From Chelativorans sp. (lineage in GTDB: Bacteria; Pseudomonadota; Alphaproteobacteria; Rhizobiales; Rhizobiaceae), in the NCBI RefSeq assembly GCF_031180965.1, contig NZ_JAPSLH010000014.1:1-64000 (forward strand): DNA of 64,000 nucleotides, written 5' to 3'. Position numbers and translations under genes: made by a program. Every line of letters starts with the position of its first letter. Within the stretch, counting starts at the first letter, position 1. Positions 1 through 7,962 of the stretch are shown here, piece after piece. The notes beneath the pieces were generated by a model. That model was not told where the DNA came from and did no database searches. It saw nothing but the letters and a program-made list of their open reading frames with translations.

Positions 1-2
1 AT

Positions 3-140
3 GTCGGGGGGACGTCCAACGGCACCTTCACGCTTCTGGGCCACTTCACCTATGACGGCGACCCGGCGGTGGTTGGGGGCGCTTATGCCTACCGGCTCTA
101 CCAGGGCGGCGTGACCAATCCGAATGAAGCTGGCTGGAGA
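3..140 (+). pseudogene. Autotransporter fragment (partial at window edge)
   Basis: Frame 3 reads [22 protein letters not shown] and then [19 protein letters not shown], which resembles the end of the passenger of classical autotransporters, where such a segment is followed by a DWYLRS-type motif. Here the reading frame loses the resemblance after the Trp and no beta-barrel domain follows, so this is a fragment of a decayed gene whose 5' part lies outside the window. It is distinct from the intact autotransporter at 37.3 kb. The family call rests on motif recognition only. Confidence 0.55.
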
Positions 141-604
141 CCTTCCTTGCCCACGGCAGCGGGATTACCGAGCCAGAACTGGTCGATGAGGACTATGAGG
201 AGGAAAATCAAGCCTTTACGCAATGAAAGCCACTCCGGAGCGCCGAGAACTACACGCTCAGATATTTACCACTATTTCGCCGAGCGAAGACGGATAGTCC
301 CTAGACGTTGCGACACTCGTGAACACCGCCATTGCGGCGCTCTTGCTTGTCGGCATGCTCATGTCCCTTGGTCAGCGGCGACACAATCGGTGAGAGCCGA
401 ATTTCGCTAGATTAGCGCGCAAGGCGCTTGCGGGCCGATCCGCGGCATCCATTTCGATCGTGTCGTCGCCACGTTTGAACGTGTAAGATCAGGCCTGCGG
501 TGGTCAAGATTGCTGAGCGACTGGCCGCCAGAACGCCGATGCGAGCTTAGCCTGGTGAGATTCTTCGAACGCAAGAAACTGCCCCTCGCCACAGGCTACA
601 ATGA
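141..604. other. Degraded DNA without a recognisable gene
   Basis: About 460 bases with only short open frames. One frame reads [20 protein letters not shown] and ends at a TGA near 225; it looks protein-like but I do not recognise it. A further frame from about 450 to 668 is open and appears to run into the LacI-like remnant. No promoter, RNA gene or intact CDS is visible. Confidence 0.4.
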
Positions 605-1028
605 GGAGATTACCGCTGACACTGGGTCCGGCAGAGCACAGTCGGCCGCTGGGCTTTTGATAGGATAGTCACATGGTTTTCCTGCAAACGCCCACGAGCT
701 TGGAGCAGGGGCATGCGGCGATGTTCGAACTGCTTGAGAGCCCGCGCCCGCCGGACGCGGTGTTCTTCCAAACGGACAATCTCGCTCCTGGCGCGACGAT
801 GGCCTTCCTCTCGCGCGGCGTTGCCGTGCCATCCGAGGTGGCGATCGCCGGCTTCGGCGATCTTGCCATGTCAGCCCTCCTGCCGGTACTGCTTACAACT
901 GTGAAGGCGCGCCTTGAAGCGCATGGCCGTGAAGCGGCTTCGCTCATTCTTACGCAATTGCGGGCGAGAGGCCCATTTCACCAGTACACGACGTCGGTCA
1001 CGAGTTGCTGGTCCGGGAGAGCACATGA
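605..1028 (+). pseudogene. LacI-family regulator effector-domain remnant, frameshifted
   Basis: The open frame 673-960 encodes DAVFFQTDNLAPGATMAFLS, then VPSEVAIAGFGDLAMS and LTTVKARLEAHGREAASLIL, which match the C-terminal half of the periplasmic-binding-like effector domain of LacI/GalR (GntR-type) regulators. Two frame disruptions are visible. Just upstream another frame reads ADTGSGRAQSAAGLLIG, the expected preceding segment. After about 962 the frame must shift to recover ERPISPVHDVGHELLVREST followed by TGA, a typical LacI-family C terminus. The DNA-binding domain is absent. This is clearly a broken gene; its former target is unknown. Confidence 0.7.
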
Positions 1029-1186
1029 ACGCTTACGTGTGATCTTTGCCTGAACCGCTCTCTTATTCGTCATTCGCGTCAGGCTCGCCCCCTCTTTTTT
1101 CCATTTCTGGACATCTTCGATGCGCGATCCCTAAATCAGGCGGAGGTAAAATTTGGTTCACGGCCGTCGAGCTGCATTTACGGTCC

Positions 1187-1520
1187 TGGTCTGCCCCCAG
1201 AAAAGTGGTCCTCCTTGAAGTAGGCTGTTTAGCCTTAGAGAGGACTTTGGAATGCCCAGAAGGAGCACAAGCCGAAGAGAACGTTGCGAAGCTGCGCGAA
1301 CTGCTTAACGGTAAGATCTTCTAGCCTCGCCGAAGCGAAGGTCATCGTCGAGGCATGGCGGCGCTATAACACCGAGAGAGCGCACTGGTCGCTCGGATAT
1401 AAGCCACCGGCGCCGGAGGCAATCGTCATGCCCGCGGCACCACCCAGATCGCCTCCGGCATTGGCCCAGAAGCCGATAATGCACTAAGACTGAAACCGAA
1501 CCACCTCATAGGGCGGGTCA
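1187..1520 (+). mobile_element. IS3-family insertion sequence, internally deleted remnant
   Basis: A 334-bp residue of an IS3-family element. The left end starts TGGTCTGCCCCCAGAAAAGT and the right end, read on the other strand, starts TGACCCGCCC, giving imperfect terminal inverted repeats with a shared GTGGT further in. Between them are the first codons of OrfA joined directly to the last codons of OrfB, so more than 800 bp of a typical element are missing. I see no clear target-site duplication. The element interrupts a TetR-like gene on its right side and cannot be autonomously mobile. Confidence 0.65.
1252..1487 (+). pseudogene. IS3-family OrfA/OrfB transposase fusion remnant
   Basis: The 5' part contains an OrfA-like start (ATGCCCAGAAGG...; frame-shifted residues AEENVAKLREL, compare the EEIVAKLRQ motif common in IS3 OrfA). 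At about 1316 it jumps into SLAEAKVIVEAWRRYNTERA followed by HWSLGYKPPAPEA, the signature C-terminal end of the IS3 OrfB integrase (YN..RPHSSLGY). The DDE catalytic core is wholly absent. This is a deletion derivative, not a functional gene. Confidence 0.7.
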
Positions 1521-1741
1521 ACGAGCTGCTCCTGTGAGCCGAAATGATAGCTCACCGCAGACGCCGTTTTGCCGGCGACTTTAGCAACCCGGCGCGCGGT
1601 CAGCTCTTCGATGCTGCAGATCTCGCACAGGAGTTGCTCACATGCGTCTATGAGCCTGGTCTCCCATGGGGTTGACAGAGGACACCCAGGTGAAATTGTG
1701 ACCTGAAGGTAAGTTGCAAACATTGCTGCTGGATGACACAC
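1521..1741 (-). pseudogene. TetR-family regulator N-terminal stub, cut by IS remnant
   Basis: The minus-strand frame encodes TRLIDACEQLLCE, then SIEELTARRVAKVAGKTASA and VSYHFGSQEQLV, a recognisable TetR-family helix-turn-helix (the usual form ends YYHFGSKE.L). The frame runs directly into the right end of the IS3 remnant at 1520 and stops inside it, so the ligand-binding domain is missing. The true start is uncertain because the residues before the HTH do not look conserved. It is a truncated gene and probably non-functional. Confidence 0.6.
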
Positions 1742-2478
1742 GCGCCGGTCGAGTAGTCGGTCAAAACTATCCCGTAATCGCCATGTGTACGTGGCGCACG
1801 AAGTTCATCCTGCCTGGCATCCTGCCGCTCTTCCAGTCGGCAAGCTGGCTAGGCTGCGATAGCCACATTAAAACGTTTAACAAGCGGCTTGCTCGATGCA
1901 GCGGCGCGCATGCGCGGCTTGTATAGGTAACAGGCGAGGAAAACCGCACCTAGCGACGCAGAATGCGATACAAGCTGTGATACAGTTTCATGCGTGACGA
2001 AGAGAAAACACAATGAGTTCAGAGTTTATATAGGACATACCATTGCGTCTCGACCGCACCATCTAATCTCCACGCCATCGACATTGCTTCTCTTTTTTTT
2101 GGGCGTTTCCCCGCACCTGATGGTCAGGGTGCGGGCGTTGGGCGTTCTTGATCTTTTCAGAGGCGCCCTGCGAGCAGCATTCGGTCGCGCTGCGCGTGTA
2201 CAGGCTGGCCATGTTCCCGTGGCCGACCGAAGCGCGTCCAGCTCCGTCAGTCGCCTCCGCTTCGGTGGCTTACGTTGCTCCGATCTTGGGGGCGCCATGG
2301 GCTGACTTGCCTCCTTTATTACCTGCGCGGCGAAGAAGTTCCCGTCGGCGGGCACCTATCCCCCAACGATGAAGGCGAGATCACCAGTAGGTTCCTTCGC
2401 GAAGAGTTTCCTCGAGCGCGGGAAAGATCAGGATGCTAACCTCTATCTTGTCTTCTCGCTTCGGGCCGTTCCCGCCGG
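1742..2478. other. Intergenic/degraded region, nothing assignable
   Basis: About 740 bases between the TetR stub and the racemase-like gene. Open frames on both strands (for example 2026-2355 minus and 2148-2372 plus) have Arg/Pro/Ala-rich translations typical of non-coding GC-rich DNA. A short frame ending near 2435 reads LRGEEVPVGGHLSPNDEGEI and looks protein-like, possibly the tail of a lost gene, but I do not recognise it. A run of T lies at about 2092-2100 without a convincing stem. No RNA gene was recognised. Confidence 0.4.
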
Positions 2479-3138
2479 TCAGAGGTATTGTCCAAGCGAC
2501 TTGATGCAGAGGTCCGGACTGGACAGCACTGGAACAGGTGTCTCCTGCTGCAGGCGCTCGGCAAGATGCGCCAGGGAAGCCTGGGCAAGAACGATCACGT
2601 CGCATGTCTCCATCATGCGGCGCGCAGCATTGCTGGCGATGCGATCATGCTCATCCCTCTCTCCGCGCATGAGCGCATGGTATGCGTCCTGCTCCAGCGC
2701 CGTCACGATTTCCACCGTCCGCCCCAGGTCTTGCGCATGGGTGCGGATCAGCCCGGAGCTGGGCTCCACCGTGCTCGGCGTCGTGCAAAGCAGGCCGATG
2801 CGGTTGCCGCGGGCCGCGGCTTCACGCGCCATGGCGTCGTCGATCTTGACGATCGGTATGCCCACGGTCTTGCGGGCGGTGTCGATCGCCGGCGATGTCG
2901 AAGAGCAGGTGAAAAGAATCACCGTGGCGCCCGCCTTTTCCGCGAGCTGGGCATGTGCCGTGACGCGGGCGACCAGGCCAGGCGTCTGGCCGTGGCGGAT
3001 CAGGTCCTGCAGAAGGCTCTCATCCAGCATGTGAAAGGCGTCGGCGCCCGGATAGGCCTCCGCCAGCTTCTGCTTGAAGAGGGGAAGAAGGGTGCCGACG
3101 GTGTGCACAACCGCCAGCCGCGTGGTCTTCTCAGTCAT
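2479..3138 (-). CDS. Asp/Glu racemase superfamily protein
   Basis: A 219-residue protein with the two-domain Asp/Glu/hydantoin racemase fold pattern: N-terminal strand RLAVVHTVGTLLPLF and the first-domain catalytic cysteine in ILFTCSSTSPAI (Cys78). Where classical racemases have a second catalytic Cys, this protein has VIVLAQASLAHL (residues 182-193), so that Cys is missing, as in a subgroup of the family. A plain two-base amino acid racemase is therefore unlikely; an isomerase or decarboxylase-like role on an acid-sugar intermediate is my inference. It overlaps the 3' end of the upstream DeoR gene by 8 bases and is probably the last gene of the leftward operon that begins with the TRAP permeases. 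Confidence 0.75.
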   Translation of the reverse strand: MTEKTTRLAVVHTVGTLLPLFKQKLAEAYPGADAFHMLDESLLQDLIRHGQTPGLVARVTAHAQLAEKAGATVILFTCSSTSPAIDTARKTVGIPIVKIDDAMAREAAARGNRIGLLCTTPSTVEPSSGLIRTHAQDLGRTVEIVTALEQDAYHALMRGERDEHDRIASNAARRMMETCDVIVLAQASLAHLAERLQQETPVPVLSSPDLCIKSLGQYL

Positions 3139-3973
3139 CGTGTCGAGCCTCGCTTCTTGCCACTATGATTTCGACGCCCGCCCGGCGGAAAGGCTGAAGC
3201 ATCTCTTCCCTGGCGCCTTTGGATGTGACGAAAACGTCCACCTTCTCCGGTGTGGCGAAGGCCGCAAAGCCGCTGGTCGTGAGCTTCGTGTGATCCGCCA
3301 CCACCACCACCCGGCGCGCGATCGCCATCATGCCGCGCTTCAGTTCGGATTCGAACGGGTCCGGGCTGGTGAACCCGCCGGTTGCCGACACTCCCGCCGC
3401 GCCGAGGAAGGCGATGTCAACCGCCACGTTCTGCAGCCCTTGCACGGCGCTGAGGCCGACAAGGCTCATGGACAGGGGCGAAAGCTCGCCGCCGATGACA
3501 TGCACCCGCCAGCCCGGCCGGCGCCCGATCTCCTGCGCAACGAGAAGATTGTTCGTCACCACGGTCAGGTTGCGCCGGGGCTTCAAATGCCGGGCCACGG
3601 AAAGCGTCGTCGTGCCGCCGTCGAGAAGCACGACCTGGCCGTCGGCAACAAGCTCTGCCGCGTGCCGCCCGATCGCGTCCTTCTCCGCCTCATTGGAACG
3701 CACGCGGAACTCGACCGAGGGCAGCGCCTCGCCCTGCAGGGCGGGGGAGGTGCTGCTCCGGGCAAGGATCGCTCCGCCGCGTACGAGTTGCACCCTTCGG
3801 TCGGATGCGAGCAGCTTGAGGTCGCGGCGCACCGTCTCGGCCGAGACGCCGAAACGGGAAGCCGCGTCCGTCACCGTGATCCGCCCCTGCGTCTCGATCT
3901 CCGCCAGAACCGCGGCGAGCCGCTCGCTTTGCATGAGTGCTTTTGCGTCCAGGTTCACAGCGCCACCGTTCAA
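3131..3973 (-). CDS. DeoR/GlpR-family transcriptional regulator
   Basis: A 280-residue DeoR-family regulator. An N-terminal helix-turn-helix of the family type (GRITVTDAASRFGVSAETVR, then RDLKLL) occupies about residues 28-55, followed by the sugar-phosphate sensor domain with VVLLDGGTTTLSVARHL (the phosphate-binding DGGTT motif), LTVVTNNL and the late VVVVADHTKL segment. The family senses phosphorylated sugars or acid-sugar phosphates. Translation may start at MQSERL, about residue 14. It sits between the class II aldolase (6-base gap) and the racemase-like gene, so it is probably co-transcribed with them and controls the whole acid-sugar locus; the divergent 6.75-6.92 kb region is the expected operator zone. 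Confidence 0.85.
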   Translation of the reverse strand: MNGGAVNLDAKALMQSERLAAVLAEIETQGRITVTDAASRFGVSAETVRRDLKLLASDRRVQLVRGGAILARSSTSPALQGEALPSVEFRVRSNEAEKDAIGRHAAELVADGQVVLLDGGTTTLSVARHLKPRRNLTVVTNNLLVAQEIGRRPGWRVHVIGGELSPLSMSLVGLSAVQGLQNVAVDIAFLGAAGVSATGGFTSPDPFESELKRGMMAIARRVVVVADHTKLTTSGFAAFATPEKVDVFVTSKGAREEMLQPFRRAGVEIIVARSEARHDD

Positions 3974-3979
3974 CTTCCG

Positions 3980-4900
3980 TCAGCGGAAAAGATCTGCCTT
4001 GCCCGCGCTCAACAGGAAAGATTCGATCTTGTCCGCCACGACATCCTCCACCGCCTTTTCCGCTTTCCGGCGTTGCTCATCCGGGAGCGCGGAGCACTCG
4101 GCATTGCTCATCCGGCTCTCGCGGCCAAGCGCGGCGAGCAGGCCCGCCTCGAGATCGGTGGCAATGTTGACCTTGCTGATCCCGCCGCCGGGTAGCGCAA
4201 TGGCGCGCCGGATCATCTCCGCCGGGACGCCCGAGCCGCCATGCAGCACGAGCTGGACCGGCGTCGCCTCCCGGATGCGCCGGAGGCGCTCGAAATCGAT
4301 CTTCGGCTGGCGGACGATATAGTGCCCGTGCGCGGTGCCGACCGAGACGGCAAGCGCGTCGACCCCGGTCTGCTCTACGAAGTCGGCTGCCTCCTGAGGG
4401 TCCGTGTAGAGCTCGACATCGTCATCCGTCTCCACGTAATCCGTGGTCCCGATCTTTCCGAGTTCCGCCTCGATCGAGACGCCGCGGTCATGCGCCAGCT
4501 CCGCCGCTTCCCGAGAAACCGCGACATTCTCTTCGAACGGCTTGGCCGAGCCGTCCATCATCACGGATGTGAAGCCCGCGTCGATTGCCGCCGCGATGAC
4601 GCTCAGCTCGAACGTATGGTCGAGATGGAGCACGACGGGAACGGTGGGTTGCACCTCGTCCATCCCGCGCCGGAAGGCCTCGCCGAATTCGTGTGGCGTT
4701 ATCCCGTATCGCTCCATCTCCCGCTGCGAGATCTGGACGATTAGGGGCGAGTTGAGCTTTTCGCCGGCGCGCAGGATCGGGCGGATCATGCTCGTGTAGC
4801 GCGGGGCGAATGACCCGACCGCAAAGCCGTTCCTGCAGGCCGTGGCAAGGACCGGCGCCAGCGGAAGGACAGACGGTGCGGATGTGGCGGGAGTGGGCAT
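3980..4900 (-). CDS. Class II (zinc) ketose-bisphosphate aldolase family protein
   Basis: A 306-residue class II fructose/tagatose-bisphosphate aldolase family member. Diagnostic features in order: NGFAVGSFAPRY near the N terminus, the catalytic/zinc segment VVLHLDHTFE, the EAELGKIGTTD loop, SVGTAHGHY with a zinc-ligand His, QLVLHGGSGVP with a second, and ISKVNIATDLE. All zinc ligands seem present. The family cleaves ketose 1-phosphates or 1,6-bisphosphates to dihydroxyacetone phosphate plus an aldehyde. Its place between TRAP permeases and a DeoR regulator, opposite a PfkB kinase, suggests that it cleaves a phosphorylated acid sugar or ketose imported by the TRAP system. The exact substrate cannot be read from the sequence. 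Confidence 0.85.
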   Translation of the reverse strand: MPTPATSAPSVLPLAPVLATACRNGFAVGSFAPRYTSMIRPILRAGEKLNSPLIVQISQREMERYGITPHEFGEAFRRGMDEVQPTVPVVLHLDHTFELSVIAAAIDAGFTSVMMDGSAKPFEENVAVSREAAELAHDRGVSIEAELGKIGTTDYVETDDDVELYTDPQEAADFVEQTGVDALAVSVGTAHGHYIVRQPKIDFERLRRIREATPVQLVLHGGSGVPAEMIRRAIALPGGGISKVNIATDLEAGLLAALGRESRMSNAECSALPDEQRRKAEKAVEDVVADKIESFLLSAGKADLFR

Positions 4901-4917
4901 GGAAAACCTTCTGGCGG

Positions 4918-6198
4918 CTAGAGGAGGAGGTCGGGCAGGATCGTCACGATCTGCGGGAACAGGACCAGCAGCAGATCGACGATCAGCAGCGGGATCAGGA
5001 AGGGCAGGGTCGAGCGCACGATGGCGTGGAGCGGCAGGCCGGAGATGCGCGCCATCACGAACAACACCATGCCAAAGGGCGGCGTGAGCAGACCGATCAT
5101 CATGGTCAAGACGACGACGACGCCGAAAGCCAGCGGATCGATGCCCGCATTCAGCATGATCGGCAGGAGGACGGGCGTGAGGATGATAATGGCGGCGGTG
5201 CCCTCCAGAAAGCAGCCGACGATGAGGAGGAAGCCCACGATCAGCAGCCCGACGACCAGCGGGTCGCTTGAAATTGCGGCGATGCCGTCGACCATGGCAT
5301 CCGTGAGGCCGGCGCGGGTGACCAGATAACCGTAGATCATGGCCATCGATACGATGAGCATGATCGTGCCGGTGTCGACGGCGGTCTCCCGCATGATGCT
5401 GAGCACCTCGCGCCAGGTCGTGATGCGGTAGACGATGACGGCGAGGAAGGTCGCGTAGATGCAGGCGACCGCGGAGGCTTCCGTCGGCGTCGCCACGCCT
5501 GAGACGATGCCGCCGATGATGATCACAGGCGTGAGCAGCGCCGGCAGACCGTACCAGAAGCTCTCGGCGAGTTCGCGCACCTGGAAGCGCGAGCCTTCTG
5601 GAAGGCCGCGGATACGGGCATAGACGGCGATGTAGACCATCAACGCGGCGCCCATCAGCAGGCCTGGCAGCAGCCCTGCCAGAAGCATTCCCCCGACGGA
5701 GACGCCCGTCATCAGCGCATAGATCACCAATGGCACTGAGGGCGGGATGATCGGCCCGATGGTCGAGGAGGCGGCGATGACGGCAACCGAGAAATCATCC
5801 TTGTAGCCATTGTCGCGCATGCCCTTCAGTTCGACGGGACCCATGCCCGCCGCATCGGACACGGCGGTTCCTGTCATGCCGGCAAAGATGATGCTGGATA
5901 TCACGTTGACATGGGCGAGACCGCCTCGCACCTGGCCCACAAGCGCGTTGGCGAAGCGGAAGATCCGCAGCGTGATGCCTCCCGCATTCATGATCTTGCC
6001 GGTGTAGATGAAGAAGGGAACCGACAGCAGCAGGAAGTTGTCGAGCCCGGAGACCGCCCGCTGGACCATGAAGCCGGGATTGAAGTCGAAACCCCGCTCC
6101 ATGAGGGTGACCAGGATCGACGTGCCGGCGATCGAGAAGGCGACCGGAACAGTAAGCGCGAACAAGATGAAGAGATAGCCGACATAGGCAAGGCTCAT
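4918..6198 (-). CDS. TRAP transporter large permease (DctM-like)
   Basis: About 426 residues, strongly hydrophobic, with roughly a dozen membrane segments. Family hallmarks include VPFFIYTGKIMNAGGI, AGMTGTAVSDAAGMGPVELK and ASSTIGPIIPPSVPLVIYAL, plus the C-terminal FGVVVVLTMMIGLLTPPFGM typical of DctM. This subunit forms the sodium-driven transport channel of a tripartite ATP-independent periplasmic transporter. The ORF track starts upstream, but the ATG at 6198 overlaps the DctQ stop codon by four bases, the usual translational coupling, so I chose it. It works with the DctQ gene next to it and the divergent DctP gene at 6.9 kb. Confidence 0.93.
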   Translation of the reverse strand: MSLAYVGYLFILFALTVPVAFSIAGTSILVTLMERGFDFNPGFMVQRAVSGLDNFLLLSVPFFIYTGKIMNAGGITLRIFRFANALVGQVRGGLAHVNVISSIIFAGMTGTAVSDAAGMGPVELKGMRDNGYKDDFSVAVIAASSTIGPIIPPSVPLVIYALMTGVSVGGMLLAGLLPGLLMGAALMVYIAVYARIRGLPEGSRFQVRELAESFWYGLPALLTPVIIIGGIVSGVATPTEASAVACIYATFLAVIVYRITTWREVLSIMRETAVDTGTIMLIVSMAMIYGYLVTRAGLTDAMVDGIAAISSDPLVVGLLIVGFLLIVGCFLEGTAAIIILTPVLLPIMLNAGIDPLAFGVVVVLTMMIGLLTPPFGMVLFVMARISGLPLHAIVRSTLPFLIPLLIVDLLLVLFPQIVTILPDLLL

Positions 6199-6749
6199 GA
6201 TGCCGCCCTCCGGCCGATCAACCACAATGCCACATGCGCGCCGCTGTGCAGCAGCATCAATCCGAAGCTGATCGTGAAGGCCAGATAAGCCCAGCCATTC
6301 GAGATCCAGCTCACGGTGGGAAGCGAGGTGTTCCAGCTCGATGCCACCATCGGAATGCTGGCGTAGAAGAGGAAGGCGGTGACGAGGGCGGTTACCACGG
6401 ACGAGATCAGCGCCAGCCCTCCCGCGGTGCCCGGCCAGAGCGACGGCACGGTGTCGATCACGATCATGGCCCGCTCGTGGAATGCAGCCGAAGCGCCGAG
6501 ATAGACGACATAGATGAAGAGGAGCCGGCTCACGTCTTCCGTCCAGGGCACGGAGACCTGCAGCCCAAACCGGAAGAAGATCTGCGCGGTAACCAGGAGG
6601 AGCATTGCGCCGAAGAGGATACCGATCAGAGTCGATATCCAGCCGGCCACCGTGGCTATTCCGGCGGTGAGCGCATTGTGCGCCCTGCCTGCAGCCGCGC
6701 CGGCTCCGTTGATCCTGCCTGCGTCTGACAACCTGGTCCTCCCTCGCAT
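6195..6749 (-). CDS. TRAP transporter small permease (DctQ-like)
   Basis: A small membrane subunit with four hydrophobic segments. The characteristic FGLQVSVPWTEDVSRLLFIY stretch (WTEE/WTED-R motif of DctQ) and the following amphipathic AFHERAMIVIDTV are present. The ORF track extends to 7001, but the first part is not hydrophobic and crosses the probable promoter. The ATG at 6749 is a reasonable start; a TTG at 6731 preceded by GGGAGGAC, a strong ribosome-binding site, may be the true one. The gene heads the leftward operon DctQ-DctM-aldolase-DeoR-racemase. Confidence 0.85.
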   Translation of the reverse strand: MRGRTRLSDAGRINGAGAAAGRAHNALTAGIATVAGWISTLIGILFGAMLLLVTAQIFFRFGLQVSVPWTEDVSRLLFIYVVYLGASAAFHERAMIVIDTVPSLWPGTAGGLALISSVVTALVTAFLFYASIPMVASSWNTSLPTVSWISNGWAYLAFTISFGLMLLHSGAHVALWLIGRRAAS

Positions 6750-6821
6750 AATAACCCGTCCAGTGACGCTAATCTCACAAAAAACCACATAAAACAACAC
6801 ACGCCCGCGATAATTTGCCTG

Positions 6822-6833
6822 TACATGAATGTA
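6822..6833. promoter_or_regulatory. Candidate operator between divergent TRAP genes
   Basis: The AT-rich 170-bp gap between the divergent DctQ and DctP genes contains the inverted repeat TACATGAATGTA. It stands out from the GC-rich surroundings and lies where a DeoR-family regulator encoded in the same locus would be expected to act on both promoters. Binding by that protein is inference only. Confidence 0.35.
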
Positions 6834-6923
6834 AATGTTGCCTTTCGTGGATTCAGCGCCTAGAAGAGGACAGGCGCCACGGGAGGTGGCGTGCAATGCC
6901 CACGGGCTATCGGGAGGTGAAAT

Positions 6924-7913
6924 ATGAAGAGAGGATTCCTCAGGACGATCGGCGCGATCTGCCTTGCCGCCACAGCACTGGCAAGCATTGCCCAGGTGCA
7001 AGCTGCAGACGTGACGATCCGTGTGGCCAGCGCCTTCAATGACGGCACGGACATGATCCGCGCAGCCATGCGTTTCGGCGAAATCGTCGAAGAAAAGAGC
7101 GGAGGCGCGATCGACGTCCAGTTCTTCGCGAACGGCCAGATGGGCGGCGAAAAGGACAATCTGGAAGCCCTGAAGATCGGCGAGATCGAGATGGGCGTCT
7201 TCGGCACTTATCCGATCGTCACGCTGGCGCCCGCCTATTCATTTTTCGACGCGCCCTTCGTTTTCCGCGACAAGGACCACTTCTACGCCGTCTACAAGGG
7301 TGAGCTCGGCGACGGGGTAAGAAAGATATTCAAGGAGCAGAACGGCATCCACGAGCTCGGCATCATGGGCCGCGGCTATCGCCACATAACATCGAACAAG
7401 CCGATCGAATTCGTTGACGACCTGGCCGGCGTGAAGATGCGCATGGGGCAATCGAAGCCATTCATTGAAGCCTTTGCCGAAACCGGCGCGGTGGTGGTGC
7501 CGATTGCCCTGCCGGAGCTCTTTACTTCTCTGAAGCTCGGCGTGGTCTCCGCCTCCGAGGGGCCGTACGATCAGATCTACACATTCAAGCTGCACGAGGC
7601 CCAGAGCCATCTGGCAATCACAGGTCACCTCTATGCAACGTCGCTCTGGCTGATGAACCAGGAATTCTATGACGGGCTCTCGGAGGAGCACCGCAAGATT
7701 GTCGATGAGGCGGCAGCGGAGGCGCTCGCGCTGGGCGACAAGATGTCCGAGGAGAGCGCGGAGCAATTGCTGGCAAAGCTCCAGGAGGAGGGCATGACCG
7801 TCACCAAGCCGGACTATGCTGCTTTCATGCAGAAGGTACGCCCCGCCATCGACAGGCTGTTCGCCCAGGACTGGACGGTCACGACTGCGGCCGCAATCGA
7901 GGCGGTGAAGTAA
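6924..7913 (+). CDS. TRAP transporter solute-binding protein (DctP-like)
   Basis: A 329-residue secreted binding protein. A Sec signal peptide with a hydrophobic core and VQAA cleavage site (about residue 27) precedes DVTIRVASAFNDGTDM. DctP hallmarks are FFANGQMGGEKDNLEALKIG, the DLAGVKMRMGQS segment whose Arg is the usual carboxylate clamp, and LFTSLKLGVVSASEGP. A GGGAGGTG ribosome-binding site sits just upstream of the ATG. It delivers a carboxylated substrate to the DctQM permease encoded divergently. The neighbouring OtnK/OtnC genes suggest a tetronate or related sugar acid (inference). Confidence 0.93.
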   Translation: MKRGFLRTIGAICLAATALASIAQVQAADVTIRVASAFNDGTDMIRAAMRFGEIVEEKSGGAIDVQFFANGQMGGEKDNLEALKIGEIEMGVFGTYPIVTLAPAYSFFDAPFVFRDKDHFYAVYKGELGDGVRKIFKEQNGIHELGIMGRGYRHITSNKPIEFVDDLAGVKMRMGQSKPFIEAFAETGAVVVPIALPELFTSLKLGVVSASEGPYDQIYTFKLHEAQSHLAITGHLYATSLWLMNQEFYDGLSEEHRKIVDEAAAEALALGDKMSEESAEQLLAKLQEEGMTVTKPDYAAFMQKVRPAIDRLFAQDWTVTTAAAIEAVK

Positions 7914-7962
7914 CCCAAGGAGGCCGGTTGACGGGGATGGACGTGCTTTCCCGACGGGTCGC

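Noticed and set aside
2026-2355. Minus-strand ORF of 109 residues
   Set aside because: Low-complexity Arg/Pro/Ala/Thr sequence in a degraded region; no motif or neighbour supports it.
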